From positions 248,001 to 312,000 of the forward strand of contig NZ_JAJEWP010000004.1 of NCBI RefSeq assembly GCF_020687825.1: a DNA stretch of 64,000 bases, given 5' to 3'. The notes below the pieces were generated by a model. The model searched no databases. It saw nothing but the letters and a program-made list of their open reading frames with translations, and was not told the origin of the DNA. Below are positions 1-13,110 of the stretch, one piece after another. Position 1 is the stretch's first letter. Every line of letters begins with the position of its first letter. The position numbers were made by a program, and so were the translations under genes. Source of the DNA: Fluctibacter halophilus. Its GTDB lineage: Bacteria; Pseudomonadota; Gammaproteobacteria; Enterobacterales; Alteromonadaceae.

Positions 1-4966
<4,966 letters not shown>

Positions 4967-4984
4967 TGATGCCGTCGTTGCTGT

Positions 4985-5014
4985 AAAAAAGCCGCCTGTC
5001 AGGCGGCTTTTTTT
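4985..5014. terminator. Bidirectional rho-independent terminator between gltD and the convergent esterase gene
   Basis: The 7-bp stem GCCGCCT (4991-4997) / AGGCGGC (5001-5007) has a 3-base loop. Seven T follow on the plus strand, and six A precede it and act as the U-tract for the minus strand. It ends the gltBD transcript and overlaps the stop codon of the convergent gene. Confidence 0.92.
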
Positions 5015-5861
5015 ATGGCGATTGCTGTGCTTCAGCATTGTCCGTCAACAACGGGGGCTCGGCTTGTTTCAACAGTGCCAGCACCCCCTGTCGAAAACCC
5101 TCTGGATTGGCAGACAGATGTGTGTGGCCCTGTAAGCGAGTCACATGCAAAGGCAAGGCAGGATCGCGACGCCATCGCTCAATCCATTGGCGCAGTGGCG
5201 CCTGAAAACGCTCTGCATCCTGATCGGCGCTGAACAACGCGATGGCAGGAACATTGCTGCTTCGGGTGCTGGGTTGCAAAAAGAACGACAGGTTACGGTG
5301 CAGTGCCGGATTGATGGCGATGACACCTGACCAGGGCGATGTGCCATGCATGGCCGTGTACAACGCAAACTGCCCGCCCAGCGATTGACCCAGCAGGATC
5401 TGACGTTGAGGATCTACCGGATAATGGGCTGACAGCACCGGCAACACTTGCTCGGTGATGAAGGCATCAAAACCCGCAGCACCGCCCCAAAAGTCTCTCT
5501 CCACGGCGGGTGCCGTGTAGTCATGTGAACGACCATTGCCTTTCTCGAAGCTATCAGCGCCGTAACTCAGTGCCGCGACAATCACCGGCGGCATGCTGTC
5601 TTCAAGTTGTAAAAAACTCGCATAGCTGGCCAGCAACGGGAAATTACGTCCACCGTCGAGCAGCAGCACCAGTGGTAACGGGGCCTCTGTGGTTTGTGCA
5701 GGTACTGACACCAATAGCTGGTAGCGTTGCGTTTTTCCCTGTGCCTGTCGTTGCAAGGCATGTTGACCGGTCACCGTCAGCCCCTGCATTACGCTGAGAG
5801 GCTGTTGAACCGCGCAACCCACAGCGCAAAAAACCAATAGTAAGACAAAGACTGAACGCAC
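5013..5861 (-). CDS. Secreted alpha/beta-hydrolase, esterase D/IroE-like
   Basis: Predicted exported esterase of 282 residues. The N-terminus is hydrophobic with a cysteine in AVGC that may be a weak lipobox, so it is either a lipoprotein or a periplasmic protein. The nucleophile elbow GQSLGGQ fits GxSxG; a late HTHLS motif is a likely catalytic histidine. The family (putative esterases including IroE, BesA and esterase D) hydrolyses ester bonds, sometimes of ferric siderophores, but nothing iron-related lies nearby, so the substrate is unknown. The start is GTG at 5861, preceded by AGGAGA at good spacing. It is convergent with gltD and shares its terminator. Confidence 0.82.
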   Translation of the reverse strand: MRSVFVLLLVFCAVGCAVQQPLSVMQGLTVTGQHALQRQAQGKTQRYQLLVSVPAQTTEAPLPLVLLLDGGRNFPLLASYASFLQLEDSMPPVIVAALSYGADSFEKGNGRSHDYTAPAVERDFWGGAAGFDAFITEQVLPVLSAHYPVDPQRQILLGQSLGGQFALYTAMHGTSPWSGVIAINPALHRNLSFFLQPSTRSSNVPAIALFSADQDAERFQAPLRQWIERWRRDPALPLHVTRLQGHTHLSANPEGFRQGVLALLKQAEPPLLTDNAEAQQSP

Positions 5862-5957
5862 GATGGGTCTCCTGTGACTGACCGGGCAATGTCAGTGTAG
5901 ATGGTTACGACAGCGGCAAAACCCGATGACGATGAGAGGGCTAATTTATGCGTTCAG

Positions 5958-6464
5958 TCACGAATGGCTGTGTCTGGCCCAACGAACACAACGGACGCAC
6001 CCGCTACACACCGTGTCACCTATCAGACTGATCAGCACCGCCAGGGCAATCCCCCACAAGATGGCCTCCGGTGCCAGGATCACAACGTAAGTGTATTGAC
6101 GCAGGGTTTGCTCAAAGATCGGTCTTATGTGATCGGTTGCCACATGCCACACCCGCTGAATCGGCCCAGCCTGTAAATGCTGACGTTCAGCGGCAAGACG
6201 CTCAACCCGCAGGATAAGTCCGGCAATGGTATCTGCATCACGTACAAACACCGGGTCGTTGCTGCTGCGGTAATGGGCGACAAGACGGGACAAATCGCCG
6301 TTAAAAAACTGTTCCGCCGTGGCGCGAAACCCTGACAGGTTATGATTCGCCTCCTGCCAGTGAGCATCCACCCGTTTGGCATATTGATCGACAAAACCCG
6401 GCACCTGAATGCCCAGCAATGTGGCTATCATGAACAGGATTAAACGCAAATAATGGCGGATCAC
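5958..6464 (-). CDS. DUF2937 family membrane protein
   Basis: A 168-residue protein of the uncharacterised DUF2937 family: one hydrophobic segment at the N-terminus (HYLRLILFMIATLLG), a soluble central part of about 100 residues, and a second hydrophobic segment near the C-terminus (ILWGIALAVLISLIG). The frame extends to 6512, but I prefer the GTG at 6464: GAGG lies 5 bases upstream and the protein then begins with the conserved VIRHYLRL segment. The C-terminus is short, polar and contains two cysteines. No function is known. It is upstream of the esterase on the same strand with about 96 bases between them and divergent from the next gene. Confidence 0.72.
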   Translation of the reverse strand: MIRHYLRLILFMIATLLGIQVPGFVDQYAKRVDAHWQEANHNLSGFRATAEQFFNGDLSRLVAHYRSSNDPVFVRDADTIAGLILRVERLAAERQHLQAGPIQRVWHVATDHIRPIFEQTLRQYTYVVILAPEAILWGIALAVLISLIGDTVCSGCVRCVRWARHSHS

Positions 6465-6533
6465 GCTGACCTCACATAACGACAACGCCAATACCTTGGC
6501 GTTCGAATACATACCTTTAGCCTAGCAAATTGA

Positions 6534-6572
6534 GTTGCTGTGACTAGCACAACCTTCTATATTCACAGCAAC
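6534..6572 (+). promoter_or_regulatory. Sigma70-like promoter embedded in a perfect 10-bp inverted repeat
   Basis: TTGCTG (6535-6540), a 17-base spacer and TATATT (6558-6563) form a plausible promoter for the exported protein at 6593. The same stretch carries an exact inverted repeat, GTTGCTGTGA (6534-6543) and TCACAGCAAC (6563-6572), so one arm covers the -35 box and the other touches the -10 box. This layout suggests an operator, but the regulator is unknown. Confidence 0.5.
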
Positions 6573-6592
6573 AGTTAACAAACGGGAACATC

Positions 6593-6991
6593 ATGTTACT
6601 GCAACGTACAGCCCGACTTGCCTTGCCCCTGATGGGTATTCTGTGGGTAAGCGGCGCACTTGCCGAACCGGCTTCAACCACCGACATGCAAACGTCGGCG
6701 TGTCCAACGGCGTTTCACGACGTCCCCTTGCACCCGGATGCCCGATGGTGCCAGTCTTTTGATGACAGCCTGCCGGCCAGCCTTTCTCATTTCGTGCCTC
6801 AACAGCAACAGCAGGTGATCGCGTTTTACCAGCAGTCGCTGGGAGATGCCGAACGCCAGCAAACTGTGCATGGGCGCACGCTGCTGCAATACAGTGGTGG
6901 TCAGTTCACCATTGTTGTGTCCGATGACGGACAAGGCGCTCAGGTCGATATCCTGGTCCGGGAACAAGTCATCACACCGGATATTTCCTGA
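6593..6991 (+). CDS. Small exported protein of unknown function
   Basis: A 132-residue protein that I do not recognise. It has a clear Sec signal peptide (positive residues, then LALPLMGILWV, with cleavage likely after SGALA), leaving about 108 periplasmic residues. The mature part has two cysteines (SACPTA, RWCQS) that may form a disulfide, and a C-terminal half with alternating hydrophobic pattern (LLQYSGGQFTIVV, QVDILV) that looks like beta strands. A promoter overlapping an inverted repeat lies directly upstream. The next gene begins 83 bases downstream from what looks like its own sigma54 promoter, so the two are probably separate units. Confidence 0.65.
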   Translation: MLLQRTARLALPLMGILWVSGALAEPASTTDMQTSACPTAFHDVPLHPDARWCQSFDDSLPASLSHFVPQQQQQVIAFYQQSLGDAERQQTVHGRTLLQYSGGQFTIVVSDDGQGAQVDILVREQVITPDIS

Positions 6992-7002
6992 CACAGATCA
7001 TT

Positions 7003-7019
7003 CTGGCACTTCCTTTGCA
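7003..7019 (+). promoter_or_regulatory. Sigma54-type (-24/-12) promoter
   Basis: CTGGCACTTCCTTTGCA matches the RpoN consensus YTGGCACG-N4-TTGCW at all fixed positions but one (G to T after GGCAC). The GG at 7005-7006 and GC at 7017-7018 are exactly 10 bases apart. It starts 12 bases after the previous stop codon and 56 bases before the DUF2726 gene. Any activator sites would lie inside the upstream gene; I could not identify one. Confidence 0.68.
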
Positions 7020-7074
7020 GTCCTCCTTACACAGGTGAAAACGTCAAACTATCGACTGTTGTAAGGAGCTACTT

Positions 7075-7668
7075 ATGGAATGGGCCATCATTTTGATGAT
7101 GTTACTGATCGTCGTCGCTATCGGTGCCATCAAGTTGAATGACCAAGGGTTAAACTTCCCGTTCAAACGCAAAGAAAACCTGTTCAGTCCGGCCGAGCGT
7201 CGTTTTCTCGAACTAATTGAACAGGCTGTCGGTCATCAATTTCGCATCATCTGTCGGGTAAAACTCAGCGACATCGTGTCGTTGCGTCAAAACACTGACA
7301 AGAAGACCGCCCATGCAGCGCTGTCCCGCGCCAGTACCAAGCAACTTGACTTTGTGCTGTGCAGCAAAGACGACATGAATCCGATTGTTGCGATTGATCT
7401 GGTGCACGGACAGGGAAAAGAGGGTCACAAGGCCCAACGGGATTGGTATGTCAGCAGCGCGCTGGATGCAGCCCGCATTCCACACCTGCGAATTAAGGTC
7501 AAACCCGGCTACAGCGTCCAGGAAATCAGAGACTGTATCGAGGCTAAACTGGCACCGCTGAAGCGCAAAGAACCCAAGCCATTGATCCCGGGCAGCAACA
7601 ACCCTGACAACCCCAACGCCCATAAACCGACCCGTCCCCTGCGCTCGAGTCGTCCCGCAGCGGCATAA
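7075..7668 (+). CDS. DUF2726 domain protein with N-terminal membrane anchor
   Basis: A 197-residue protein with one N-terminal transmembrane helix (WAIILMMLLIVVAIGAI) followed by a cytoplasmic DUF2726 domain at about residues 38-160. The domain belongs to the restriction-endonuclease-like superfamily; the segment LDFVLCSKDDMNPIVAIDLV resembles its usual core strand pattern, though I cannot establish catalytic activity from sequence alone. The C-terminal 30 residues are proline- and asparagine-rich and probably disordered. TAAGGAG just upstream is a strong ribosome binding site. A sigma54-type promoter at 7003-7019 suggests activator-dependent expression. The cellular role is unknown. Confidence 0.78.
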   Translation: MEWAIILMMLLIVVAIGAIKLNDQGLNFPFKRKENLFSPAERRFLELIEQAVGHQFRIICRVKLSDIVSLRQNTDKKTAHAALSRASTKQLDFVLCSKDDMNPIVAIDLVHGQGKEGHKAQRDWYVSSALDAARIPHLRIKVKPGYSVQEIRDCIEAKLAPLKRKEPKPLIPGSNNPDNPNAHKPTRPLRSSRPAAA

Positions 7669-7786
7669 CGCTCGCAAAAACCGCACGCCCGGGCCTTTTC
7701 CGTGGCGTGCGCGCCTGAATGTGCTTTAATTGAACAGTGATTTTCTTTACACTGCGCGCACTTTTGAGCAAGCAGTACAAAAACCC

Positions 7787-8494
7787 ATGAAAATAGCCAT
7801 TCTCGGGGCAATGGATCAGGAAGTTGCCCTGTTAAAAACCAGCCTGAATGATGTACAGGTGTCTGAGTATGCACACCTGACTTTCTATGCCGGCACCTTA
7901 CACGGCGTCGACGTGGTCGTGGTCAAATGCGGTATCGGCAAAGTGGCCGCCTCTGTGGCGACCACTGTGATGATCGACCGCTTCGCCCCTGACTTTGTGG
8001 TCAACACCGGCTCGGCCGGCGGCTTTGATGCCGATTTGTCGATCGGCGATCTGGTGATCGGCACTCACGTACAACACCATGATGTTGACGTCACTCACTT
8101 TGGCTATGAACGCGGACAAGTGTACGGAATGCCTGCCATTTTCCCATGTGACGAGCGCCTGATTGTTGCCGCAGAACATGCCGCCAAGGACGTTGTACAC
8201 GTTAAAAGTAAACGGGGTCTGATCTGTACAGGTGACTCTTTCATTGGCTGTGATGAGGCAGCCGGAAGACTGCGTGGTCTGTTCCCTGATATGCGCGCGG
8301 TGGAAATGGAAGGTGCCGCCATCGGTCAGACCTGCTACATGCTGGACACCCCCTTTGTGGTGATCCGTTCGCTGTCAGACATTGCCGGTCAAAGCAGTTC
8401 GGTTTCATTTACCTCTTACATCGACCAGGCCGCCAAACACTCGGCTGAACTGGTGATGGGTATGATCGCCGAGTTAGCAGAAACGGCGCAGTGA
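7787..8494 (+). CDS. mtnN: 5'-methylthioadenosine/S-adenosylhomocysteine nucleosidase
   Basis: Pfs/MtnN, which cleaves S-adenosylhomocysteine to S-ribosylhomocysteine plus adenine, and methylthioadenosine to methylthioribose plus adenine. The 235-residue product has the family's conserved Glu12 (MDQEVALL), the VVNTGSAGG loop, the ribose-binding VEMEGAA motif and the catalytic Asp in RSLSDIAG. The start is the ATG at 7787, giving MKIAILGAMDQE as in the family; the frame opens 57 bases earlier without a good start. Only 10 bases separate it from cobD. A second SAH-degrading enzyme, AhcY, is encoded 1.9 kb downstream. Confidence 0.97.
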   Translation: MKIAILGAMDQEVALLKTSLNDVQVSEYAHLTFYAGTLHGVDVVVVKCGIGKVAASVATTVMIDRFAPDFVVNTGSAGGFDADLSIGDLVIGTHVQHHDVDVTHFGYERGQVYGMPAIFPCDERLIVAAEHAAKDVVHVKSKRGLICTGDSFIGCDEAAGRLRGLFPDMRAVEMEGAAIGQTCYMLDTPFVVIRSLSDIAGQSSSVSFTSYIDQAAKHSAELVMGMIAELAETAQ

Positions 8495-8504
8495 TCCGAC
8501 CCTG

Positions 8505-9479
8505 ATGGCGCAGGAAGCGAGCAGTTTACTCCATCCTTTATTGCTCCCGGTTTGGATCATCGGGGCAATCCTGTTACTGGAACGTTTCCTGCCATGGCCT
8601 GAAAAGGCGCACCCGTTAACGCTGATACGCTTGATGGCGCTGCGCCTCAGTGACCGGGTGAATCCGGACCCTAAACGCCCTGCAGGGCAACAACATATCT
8701 CCGGCGCTTTGGCCATCCTGGTCATCCTGTTGCCGCTGTTGATTGTTCCGTTACCGCTGCTATGGCTGGCCGAATACCCCTGGTTTTTCGATGCCCTGTT
8801 GCTACTCGTTGCAGTGCAGTTTTCCCCGGTACAGCATGGCGTAAAGCGCGTCGAACAAGCCCTCAAAAACGATAAGAAGAACCTTGCCCGCCAGTGGCTT
8901 AATACACTGGTTTTGCGGGAAACCACCCGCCTGTCTCCTTTGGGGATCGGTAAAGCCGCCGTTGAAGCATTGATATTACGGTTTGCCTACCAGATCGTTG
9001 GTGTGCTGTTCTGGTATGCTCTACTGGGAGGGCTGGGTGCATTAGCCGTGCGCATCATCATGGAATTACACCACTGCTGGAACCCCAGAAAACCGCACTT
9101 TGGACACTTCGGACAACCCGTTGCACATTTGCATCAATGGCTTATGTGGTTGCCAACCCGTCTGGCCGCCCTGCTACTGGCACTGGCTAACCGCCCGCTA
9201 CAAGGCATCCGGGCTTGGTTTGGCGTAAAAGGCCGGGGGCACAATGCCAGTGTTATTCTTGCCAGTGCAGGCGGTTCACTCGGGGTAGAACTGAGCGGAC
9301 CGGCCTACTACAACGGCATAAAAGTACGCTTCCCCAGAGTCGGCGGCCAGCGAGAAGCCAGGTTTGGTGACATTCAACGGGCAAGAACCCTGGTCAATAC
9401 AGCTCAACTGATGCTGTGGATGTTACTGTTTGTGTGTCATCTGTTGCTTGTTGGTTGGGCACTCAAAAACGGAGTCTGA
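8505..9479 (+). CDS. cobD: CobD/CbiB family adenosylcobinamide-phosphate synthase
   Basis: Integral membrane protein of the CobD/CbiB family, which attaches aminopropanol (phosphate) to adenosylcobyric acid in the cobalamin pathway. The 324-residue sequence has four or more hydrophobic segments, and conserved family pieces: the RLSDRVNPDP region, RETTRLSPLGIGKAAVE, and the late ASAGGSLGVELSGPAYYNG motif. It sits 10 bases after mtnN, and its stop codon overlaps the start of btuF (TGATG), so the three are translationally coupled. No other corrin-ring genes are in the window, so this may serve salvage or remodelling of corrinoids. The assignment within the CobD/CbiB/CbiB-like group rests on overall similarity. 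Confidence 0.85.
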   Translation: MAQEASSLLHPLLLPVWIIGAILLLERFLPWPEKAHPLTLIRLMALRLSDRVNPDPKRPAGQQHISGALAILVILLPLLIVPLPLLWLAEYPWFFDALLLLVAVQFSPVQHGVKRVEQALKNDKKNLARQWLNTLVLRETTRLSPLGIGKAAVEALILRFAYQIVGVLFWYALLGGLGALAVRIIMELHHCWNPRKPHFGHFGQPVAHLHQWLMWLPTRLAALLLALANRPLQGIRAWFGVKGRGHNASVILASAGGSLGVELSGPAYYNGIKVRFPRVGGQREARFGDIQRARTLVNTAQLMLWMLLFVCHLLLVGWALKNGV

Positions 9480-10282
9480 TGGTGCGACATGTTTTATTCC
9501 TTGTAGGGCTGCTGGCCTCCCAGGTGGTGCTTGGCGCGCCGCTTCGCATCGCCACCCTCGCTCCCCATGCCACCGAGTGGGTGTACGCATTGGGCGCAGA
9601 AAAGCACCTCGTGGCCGTCAGCGCACACAGCGACTATCCGCCAGAGGCAGCTGCCCTGCCGATTGTTGCCGACTACCAAGGTGTCAATTTTGAGCACCTC
9701 CTGCGCCTGCAACCCACCTTAGTGATCGTATGGCAAGGGGGCAACAAACCTCAGGATATCGCGCGCCTACAAACACTGAACATCGACGTGTTCATCTCGT
9801 CACCGAAAACCCCTTATGACATTGCCGACGAAATGGTTGCACTGGGGCAATCGCTGGGCGTGCCCGAGCGCGCCAATGACATCGCCGCGTCACTGCGTGC
9901 ATCATTGGATGCTTTGAAAGCCAGATATCGACCACTACCGAGATTACGGGTTTTTTACTATATGTGGCCTAAGCCGCTAATGACCATCGGTGACGGGGCC
10001 TGGGCATCTGGCTTATTGTCACTGTGTGGGGCAAATAATGTGTTCAGTGACAGCCTGGTCGATTACCCGGAAGTGACCCTGGAACAGGTTTTGGCCAAGC
10101 AGCCACAACGTATCGTCGCAGCCCAACATGGTGATGCTAATCAATTGGCCGTTCAGTGGCAGCCCTGGCAGTCGACTCTACAAGCCCCGTTCATTCAGGT
10201 CGACCCCGACCGGTTGCATCGATTCACCCCACGTTTGATCAGCGGTCTGCATGATCTTTGTGAGCGTCTGCGCGTACCTTAA
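9479..10282 (+). CDS. btuF: Periplasmic cobalamin-binding protein, BtuF type
   Basis: A 267-residue periplasmic binding protein of the class III (BtuF/FhuD-like) fold. It has a signal peptide (LFLVGLLASQVVLGA), then RIATLAPHATEWVYALG, the typical first strand and loop of vitamin B12-binding proteins, and the ADYQGVNFEHLLRLQPTLVIVW segment that marks the family. Partner BtuC and BtuD genes are not in the window. The ATG at 9479 overlaps the cobD stop by one base; this also leaves the signal peptide intact, while the longer frame is part of cobD. The neighbour cobD supports B12 as ligand over siderophores. Confidence 0.88.
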   Translation: MVRHVLFLVGLLASQVVLGAPLRIATLAPHATEWVYALGAEKHLVAVSAHSDYPPEAAALPIVADYQGVNFEHLLRLQPTLVIVWQGGNKPQDIARLQTLNIDVFISSPKTPYDIADEMVALGQSLGVPERANDIAASLRASLDALKARYRPLPRLRVFYYMWPKPLMTIGDGAWASGLLSLCGANNVFSDSLVDYPEVTLEQVLAKQPQRIVAAQHGDANQLAVQWQPWQSTLQAPFIQVDPDRLHRFTPRLISGLHDLCERLRVP

Positions 10283-10425
10283 AACAGTGTGCCATGCGCC
10301 ATTGCGTGAATGCTGTTAACGAATCTCCCGGCAACTGCCATTGCAATCTGTTGAGGGTATTGTATTCATGCCGTCTTCTGGCAGTATGGTGAAAAATACC
10401 GCAACACGAATGCAAAGGATATTTG

Positions 10426-11820
10426 ATGATGCAGCAAGACAATCACGTTATGGCAACCGGTGACTACAAGGTCGCTGATATCGGGCTGGCTGACTGGGGG
10501 CGACGGGAACTGACCATCGCCGAAAGTGAAATGCCGGCACTGATGGCGATCAGGGAAAAATACCGTCAGCAGCAACCGCTCAAAGGGGCTCGGATCCTTG
10601 GCTGTATTCATATGACCATTCAGACCGGCGTGCTGATTGAAACCCTGGTGGCGCTGGGCGCCGAAGTGCGCTGGTCATCGTGTAACATCTTCTCGACCCA
10701 GGACCATGCCGCAGCAGCAATGGCCGCGGCAGGCGTGCCAGTTTATGCCTGGAAAGGTGAAACCGAAGCTGAGTATGACTGGTGTCTGGAGCAAACCATT
10801 ATCAAGGACGGCAAGCCCTGGGACGCCAACATGGTATTGGATGACGGGGGTGACCTGACGGCCATGCTGCATGACAAGTATCCTGAAGTATTGGACAAGG
10901 TGCATGGCATTACCGAAGAAACCACCACCGGGGTACACCGTCTGCTGGAAATGCTCAAGGCTGGCACCCTAAAAGTGCCCGCCATCAACGTCAACGACGC
11001 GGTAACCAAATCCAAGAACGATAACAAATACGGTTGTCGGCACAGCCTCAACGACGCCATCAAACGGGCGACCGATCACCTGATGGCGGGTAAAAAAGCG
11101 CTGGTCATTGGTTACGGCGATGTTGGCAAGGGATCGAGTCAGTCCTTACGCCAGGAAGGCATGATCGTGAAAGTGGCTGAAATTGATCCGATCTGCGCCA
11201 TGCAAGCCTGCATGGATGGCTTTGAGATTGTCTCCCCCTACCGTGGTGGCAATAACACCGGGCAGTCTCAGGACATTGATACTGCGCTGCTTAGCAACAC
11301 CGACCTGGTCGTAACAACCACCGGCAACGTCAATGTGTGTGACGCCGCCATGCTGGCAGCACTGAAACCCGGCGCCGTGGTGTGCAACATCGGCCACTTC
11401 GACAACGAAATTGACACCGCCTACATGCGTAAACACTGGCGCTGGGAAGAAATCAAGCCGCAAGTGCACAAGGTCTATCGCTCGGAGCAGCCCGCCGATC
11501 ACCTGCTTTTGCTGTCGGAAGGTCGCCTGGTCAATCTGGGCAACGCCACCGGTCACCCTTCACGTATCATGGATGGCTCTTTCGCCAACCAGGTGCTGGC
11601 GCAGATCCATCTGTTCCAGCAAGCCTATGCCGACCTGCCGGCTGATCAGAAACAACAAAAGCTACGTGTCGAGGTGCTACCCAAGCAACTGGACGAAGAA
11701 GTGGCCCGTTATATGGTGCAGGGATTTGGCGGTGTCATCACTCGCCTCACCCCGCAACAGGCGGATTACATCAATGTCGAGATTGACGGGCCATTCAAGC
11801 CCGACGACTACCGCTACTGA
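10426..11820 (+). CDS. ahcY: Adenosylhomocysteinase (SAH hydrolase)
   Basis: NAD-dependent S-adenosyl-L-homocysteine hydrolase, which converts SAH reversibly to adenosine and homocysteine. The 464-residue product has the substrate-binding [15 protein letters not shown], the NNKYG region with [13 protein letters not shown], the NAD-binding GYGDVGKGS Rossmann motif, and the C-terminal PFKPDDYRY tail that closes the neighbouring active site. I chose ATG 10426, since AAGGA lies 7 bases upstream; TTG 10423 and ATG 10429 are adjacent alternatives. The 143-base leader does not show the conserved core of the SAH riboswitch. With MtnN upstream, the organism has both known SAH removal routes side by side. 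Confidence 0.97.
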   Translation: MMQQDNHVMATGDYKVADIGLADWGRRELTIAESEMPALMAIREKYRQQQPLKGARILGCIHMTIQTGVLIETLVALGAEVRWSSCNIFSTQDHAAAAMAAAGVPVYAWKGETEAEYDWCLEQTIIKDGKPWDANMVLDDGGDLTAMLHDKYPEVLDKVHGITEETTTGVHRLLEMLKAGTLKVPAINVNDAVTKSKNDNKYGCRHSLNDAIKRATDHLMAGKKALVIGYGDVGKGSSQSLRQEGMIVKVAEIDPICAMQACMDGFEIVSPYRGGNNTGQSQDIDTALLSNTDLVVTTTGNVNVCDAAMLAALKPGAVVCNIGHFDNEIDTAYMRKHWRWEEIKPQVHKVYRSEQPADHLLLLSEGRLVNLGNATGHPSRIMDGSFANQVLAQIHLFQQAYADLPADQKQQKLRVEVLPKQLDEEVARYMVQGFGGVITRLTPQQADYINVEIDGPFKPDDYRY

Positions 11821-11828
11821 TATGACCT

Positions 11829-11849
11829 CGGGTCAGCTTCGCTGGCCCG
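11829..11849 (+). terminator. Hairpin after ahcY, weak terminator candidate
   Basis: A 9-bp stem, CGGGTCAGC (11829-11837) and GCTGGCCCG (11841-11849) with one G-T pair and a TTC loop, begins 9 bases after the ahcY stop. It lacks a proper T-run, so it may be an RNA-stabilising or rho-assisted end rather than an intrinsic terminator. Confidence 0.35.
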
Positions 11850-11918
11850 AAAATGTCTTTACACCGGCCAAACTGCTGATTAGGATCCGTTCATACACAG
11901 CAGAGCAGGTTTAAACCG

Positions 11919-12287
11919 ATGAAAACTGTCTTCTTGTTGCTTTTTCTGTCCCTGGCGGGCCTCGCACATGGACAAACAGAGCACGAAATTTCCGCCCAGA
12001 CGTTGTTGCAAGCACCTGCTGACTACCAGATTGTTGATGTTCGCAGCGCCGAAGAATACGCTCAGGGACACGTCCCCGGCGCGATTAATCTACCCCACGA
12101 TCAGATTGCCGAACTGGCACAAGCACAGCTCGTTGCGTCCGGTAAACCCGTAGTATTGTACTGCCGTTCCGGCCGTCGCGCCCAACTGGCAGCCGAAGCC
12201 CTTCAGGCATTGGGCTATGACAACCTGCTGCATCTGAGCGGTGACATGCAGGGTTGGCAGGACGCTGGTCATCCCACACAGCCATGA
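11919..12287 (+). CDS. Periplasmic rhodanese-like sulfurtransferase
   Basis: A single-domain rhodanese of 122 residues with a signal peptide (FLLLFLSLAGLAHG), so it acts in the periplasm like PspE. It shows the CH2A-type motif VDVRSAEEYAQGHVPGAINLP and the active-site loop YCRSGRRA, with the catalytic cysteine at about residue 78. Such enzymes move sulfane sulfur from thiosulfate or persulfides to an acceptor. It is the first gene of a tightly coupled set: its stop overlaps the start of the next gene (ATGA at 12284-12287). The physiological partner cannot be deduced. Confidence 0.88.
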   Translation: MKTVFLLLFLSLAGLAHGQTEHEISAQTLLQAPADYQIVDVRSAEEYAQGHVPGAINLPHDQIAELAQAQLVASGKPVVLYCRSGRRAQLAAEALQALGYDNLLHLSGDMQGWQDAGHPTQP

Positions 12288-12715
12288 TTTTTAGCGTCGA
12301 AAAGCGCGACAAGCACGGTTACTACACCCTGCAGTTCGACGATCAGGTATTGCGACTGCGGGTCGGTGGTTCAATTGGCACTGGACTGGCGGCTAAATTT
12401 GATATTGATGTCGCCACAGCACTCAAATCAATCCCTCCGGGTCCTTGGATTTATTTTGGTGACATGCGTGGCTGTGATGGCTACACCCGGGATGCCGAAT
12501 CACAAATTATCGAGACCCAGAAAATGGCGCTAGCGTCAGGCTGTGTCGCCGACGCCTATTGTATTGATAGTCCGGTCGCTCGCTCTCAGGTCGACAACAT
12601 CCGCCGCAGCGCTGGCATTCCCGGTGATATTCTGTCCTGTTGTTTTGACACACCCGGCGCCGCCATGGACTATTTACAACAAGCCCTTGATGCAGCACTC
12701 AGCAAAACCTCATGA
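12284..12715 (+). CDS. Protein of unknown function, possibly STAS-like
   Basis: A 143-residue soluble protein that I do not recognise with confidence. The start ATG overlaps the preceding stop (ATGA), so it is translationally coupled to the rhodanese gene, and its own stop overlaps the next start in the same way. The pattern of an N-terminal beta-rich half (HGYYTLQFDD, LRLRVGG) followed by alternating helices and strands (IPPGPWIYFGDMRG, KMALASG, DAYCID) resembles SpoIIAA/STAS-like domains of the kind fused to or found near signalling proteins, but this is only an impression. It carries several cysteines (CDGYT, GCVADAYC, SCCFD). No signal peptide is present. Confidence 0.6.
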   Translation: MIFSVEKRDKHGYYTLQFDDQVLRLRVGGSIGTGLAAKFDIDVATALKSIPPGPWIYFGDMRGCDGYTRDAESQIIETQKMALASGCVADAYCIDSPVARSQVDNIRRSAGIPGDILSCCFDTPGAAMDYLQQALDAALSKTS

Positions 12716-13110
12716 ACATTACACTGACCACCCCTGCGGTGCTATTCCCCGCCATCTCATTATTGCTGCTCGCCTACACCAATCGCTTTGTCGCACTGGC
12801 ACAAATCATCCGCAACTTTGACGAGCAACAAGACACGGAAAATACACATCAGCAAATCAATAACCTGCGCACCCGCATCCAACTGATCAAACGAATGCAG
12901 GAAGTCGGTGTGATCAGCTTTTTCCTGTGCGTGTTGTCGATGCTGGCGATCTACGCCCGCTACCAGGTTGCAGGCAACTGGATATTCGCCCTGTCACTGG
13001 TCTTTTTGCTTTACTCCCTGTGGCTGTCGGTGCGGGAAATCCGTATTTCCGTGCAAGCCCTGGACGTGCACCTGAGCCGCTTCAACGTAACGTTTAAGAA
13101 ACGCAAATGA
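12712..13110 (+). CDS. DUF2721 family membrane protein
   Basis: A 132-residue integral membrane protein of the DUF2721 family. It has an N-terminal hydrophobic helix (AVLFPAISLLLLAYT), a polar, helical cytoplasmic-looking stretch with the typical RIQLIKRMQ segment, and two C-terminal membrane helices (VISFFLCVLSMLAIY and WIFALSLVFLLYSLWLS). The family has no known function. The start and stop codons overlap those of both neighbours (ATGA at 12712 and 13107), so expression is coupled in a five-gene run. It is likely located in the inner membrane. Confidence 0.82.
   Translation: MNITLTTPAVLFPAISLLLLAYTNRFVALAQIIRNFDEQQDTENTHQQINNLRTRIQLIKRMQEVGVISFFLCVLSMLAIYARYQVAGNWIFALSLVFLLYSLWLSVREIRISVQALDVHLSRFNVTFKKRK

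Noticed and set aside
7683-7710. Hairpin GCACGCC/GGCGTGC after the DUF2726 gene
   Set aside because: The loop is 14 bases and no T-run follows; not convincing as a terminator.
10283-10425. Possible SAH riboswitch before ahcY
   Set aside because: The conserved core of the known SAH riboswitch (paired G/C elements around GAGG and GCUGC-like parts) is absent, and no large conserved pseudoknot could be traced.
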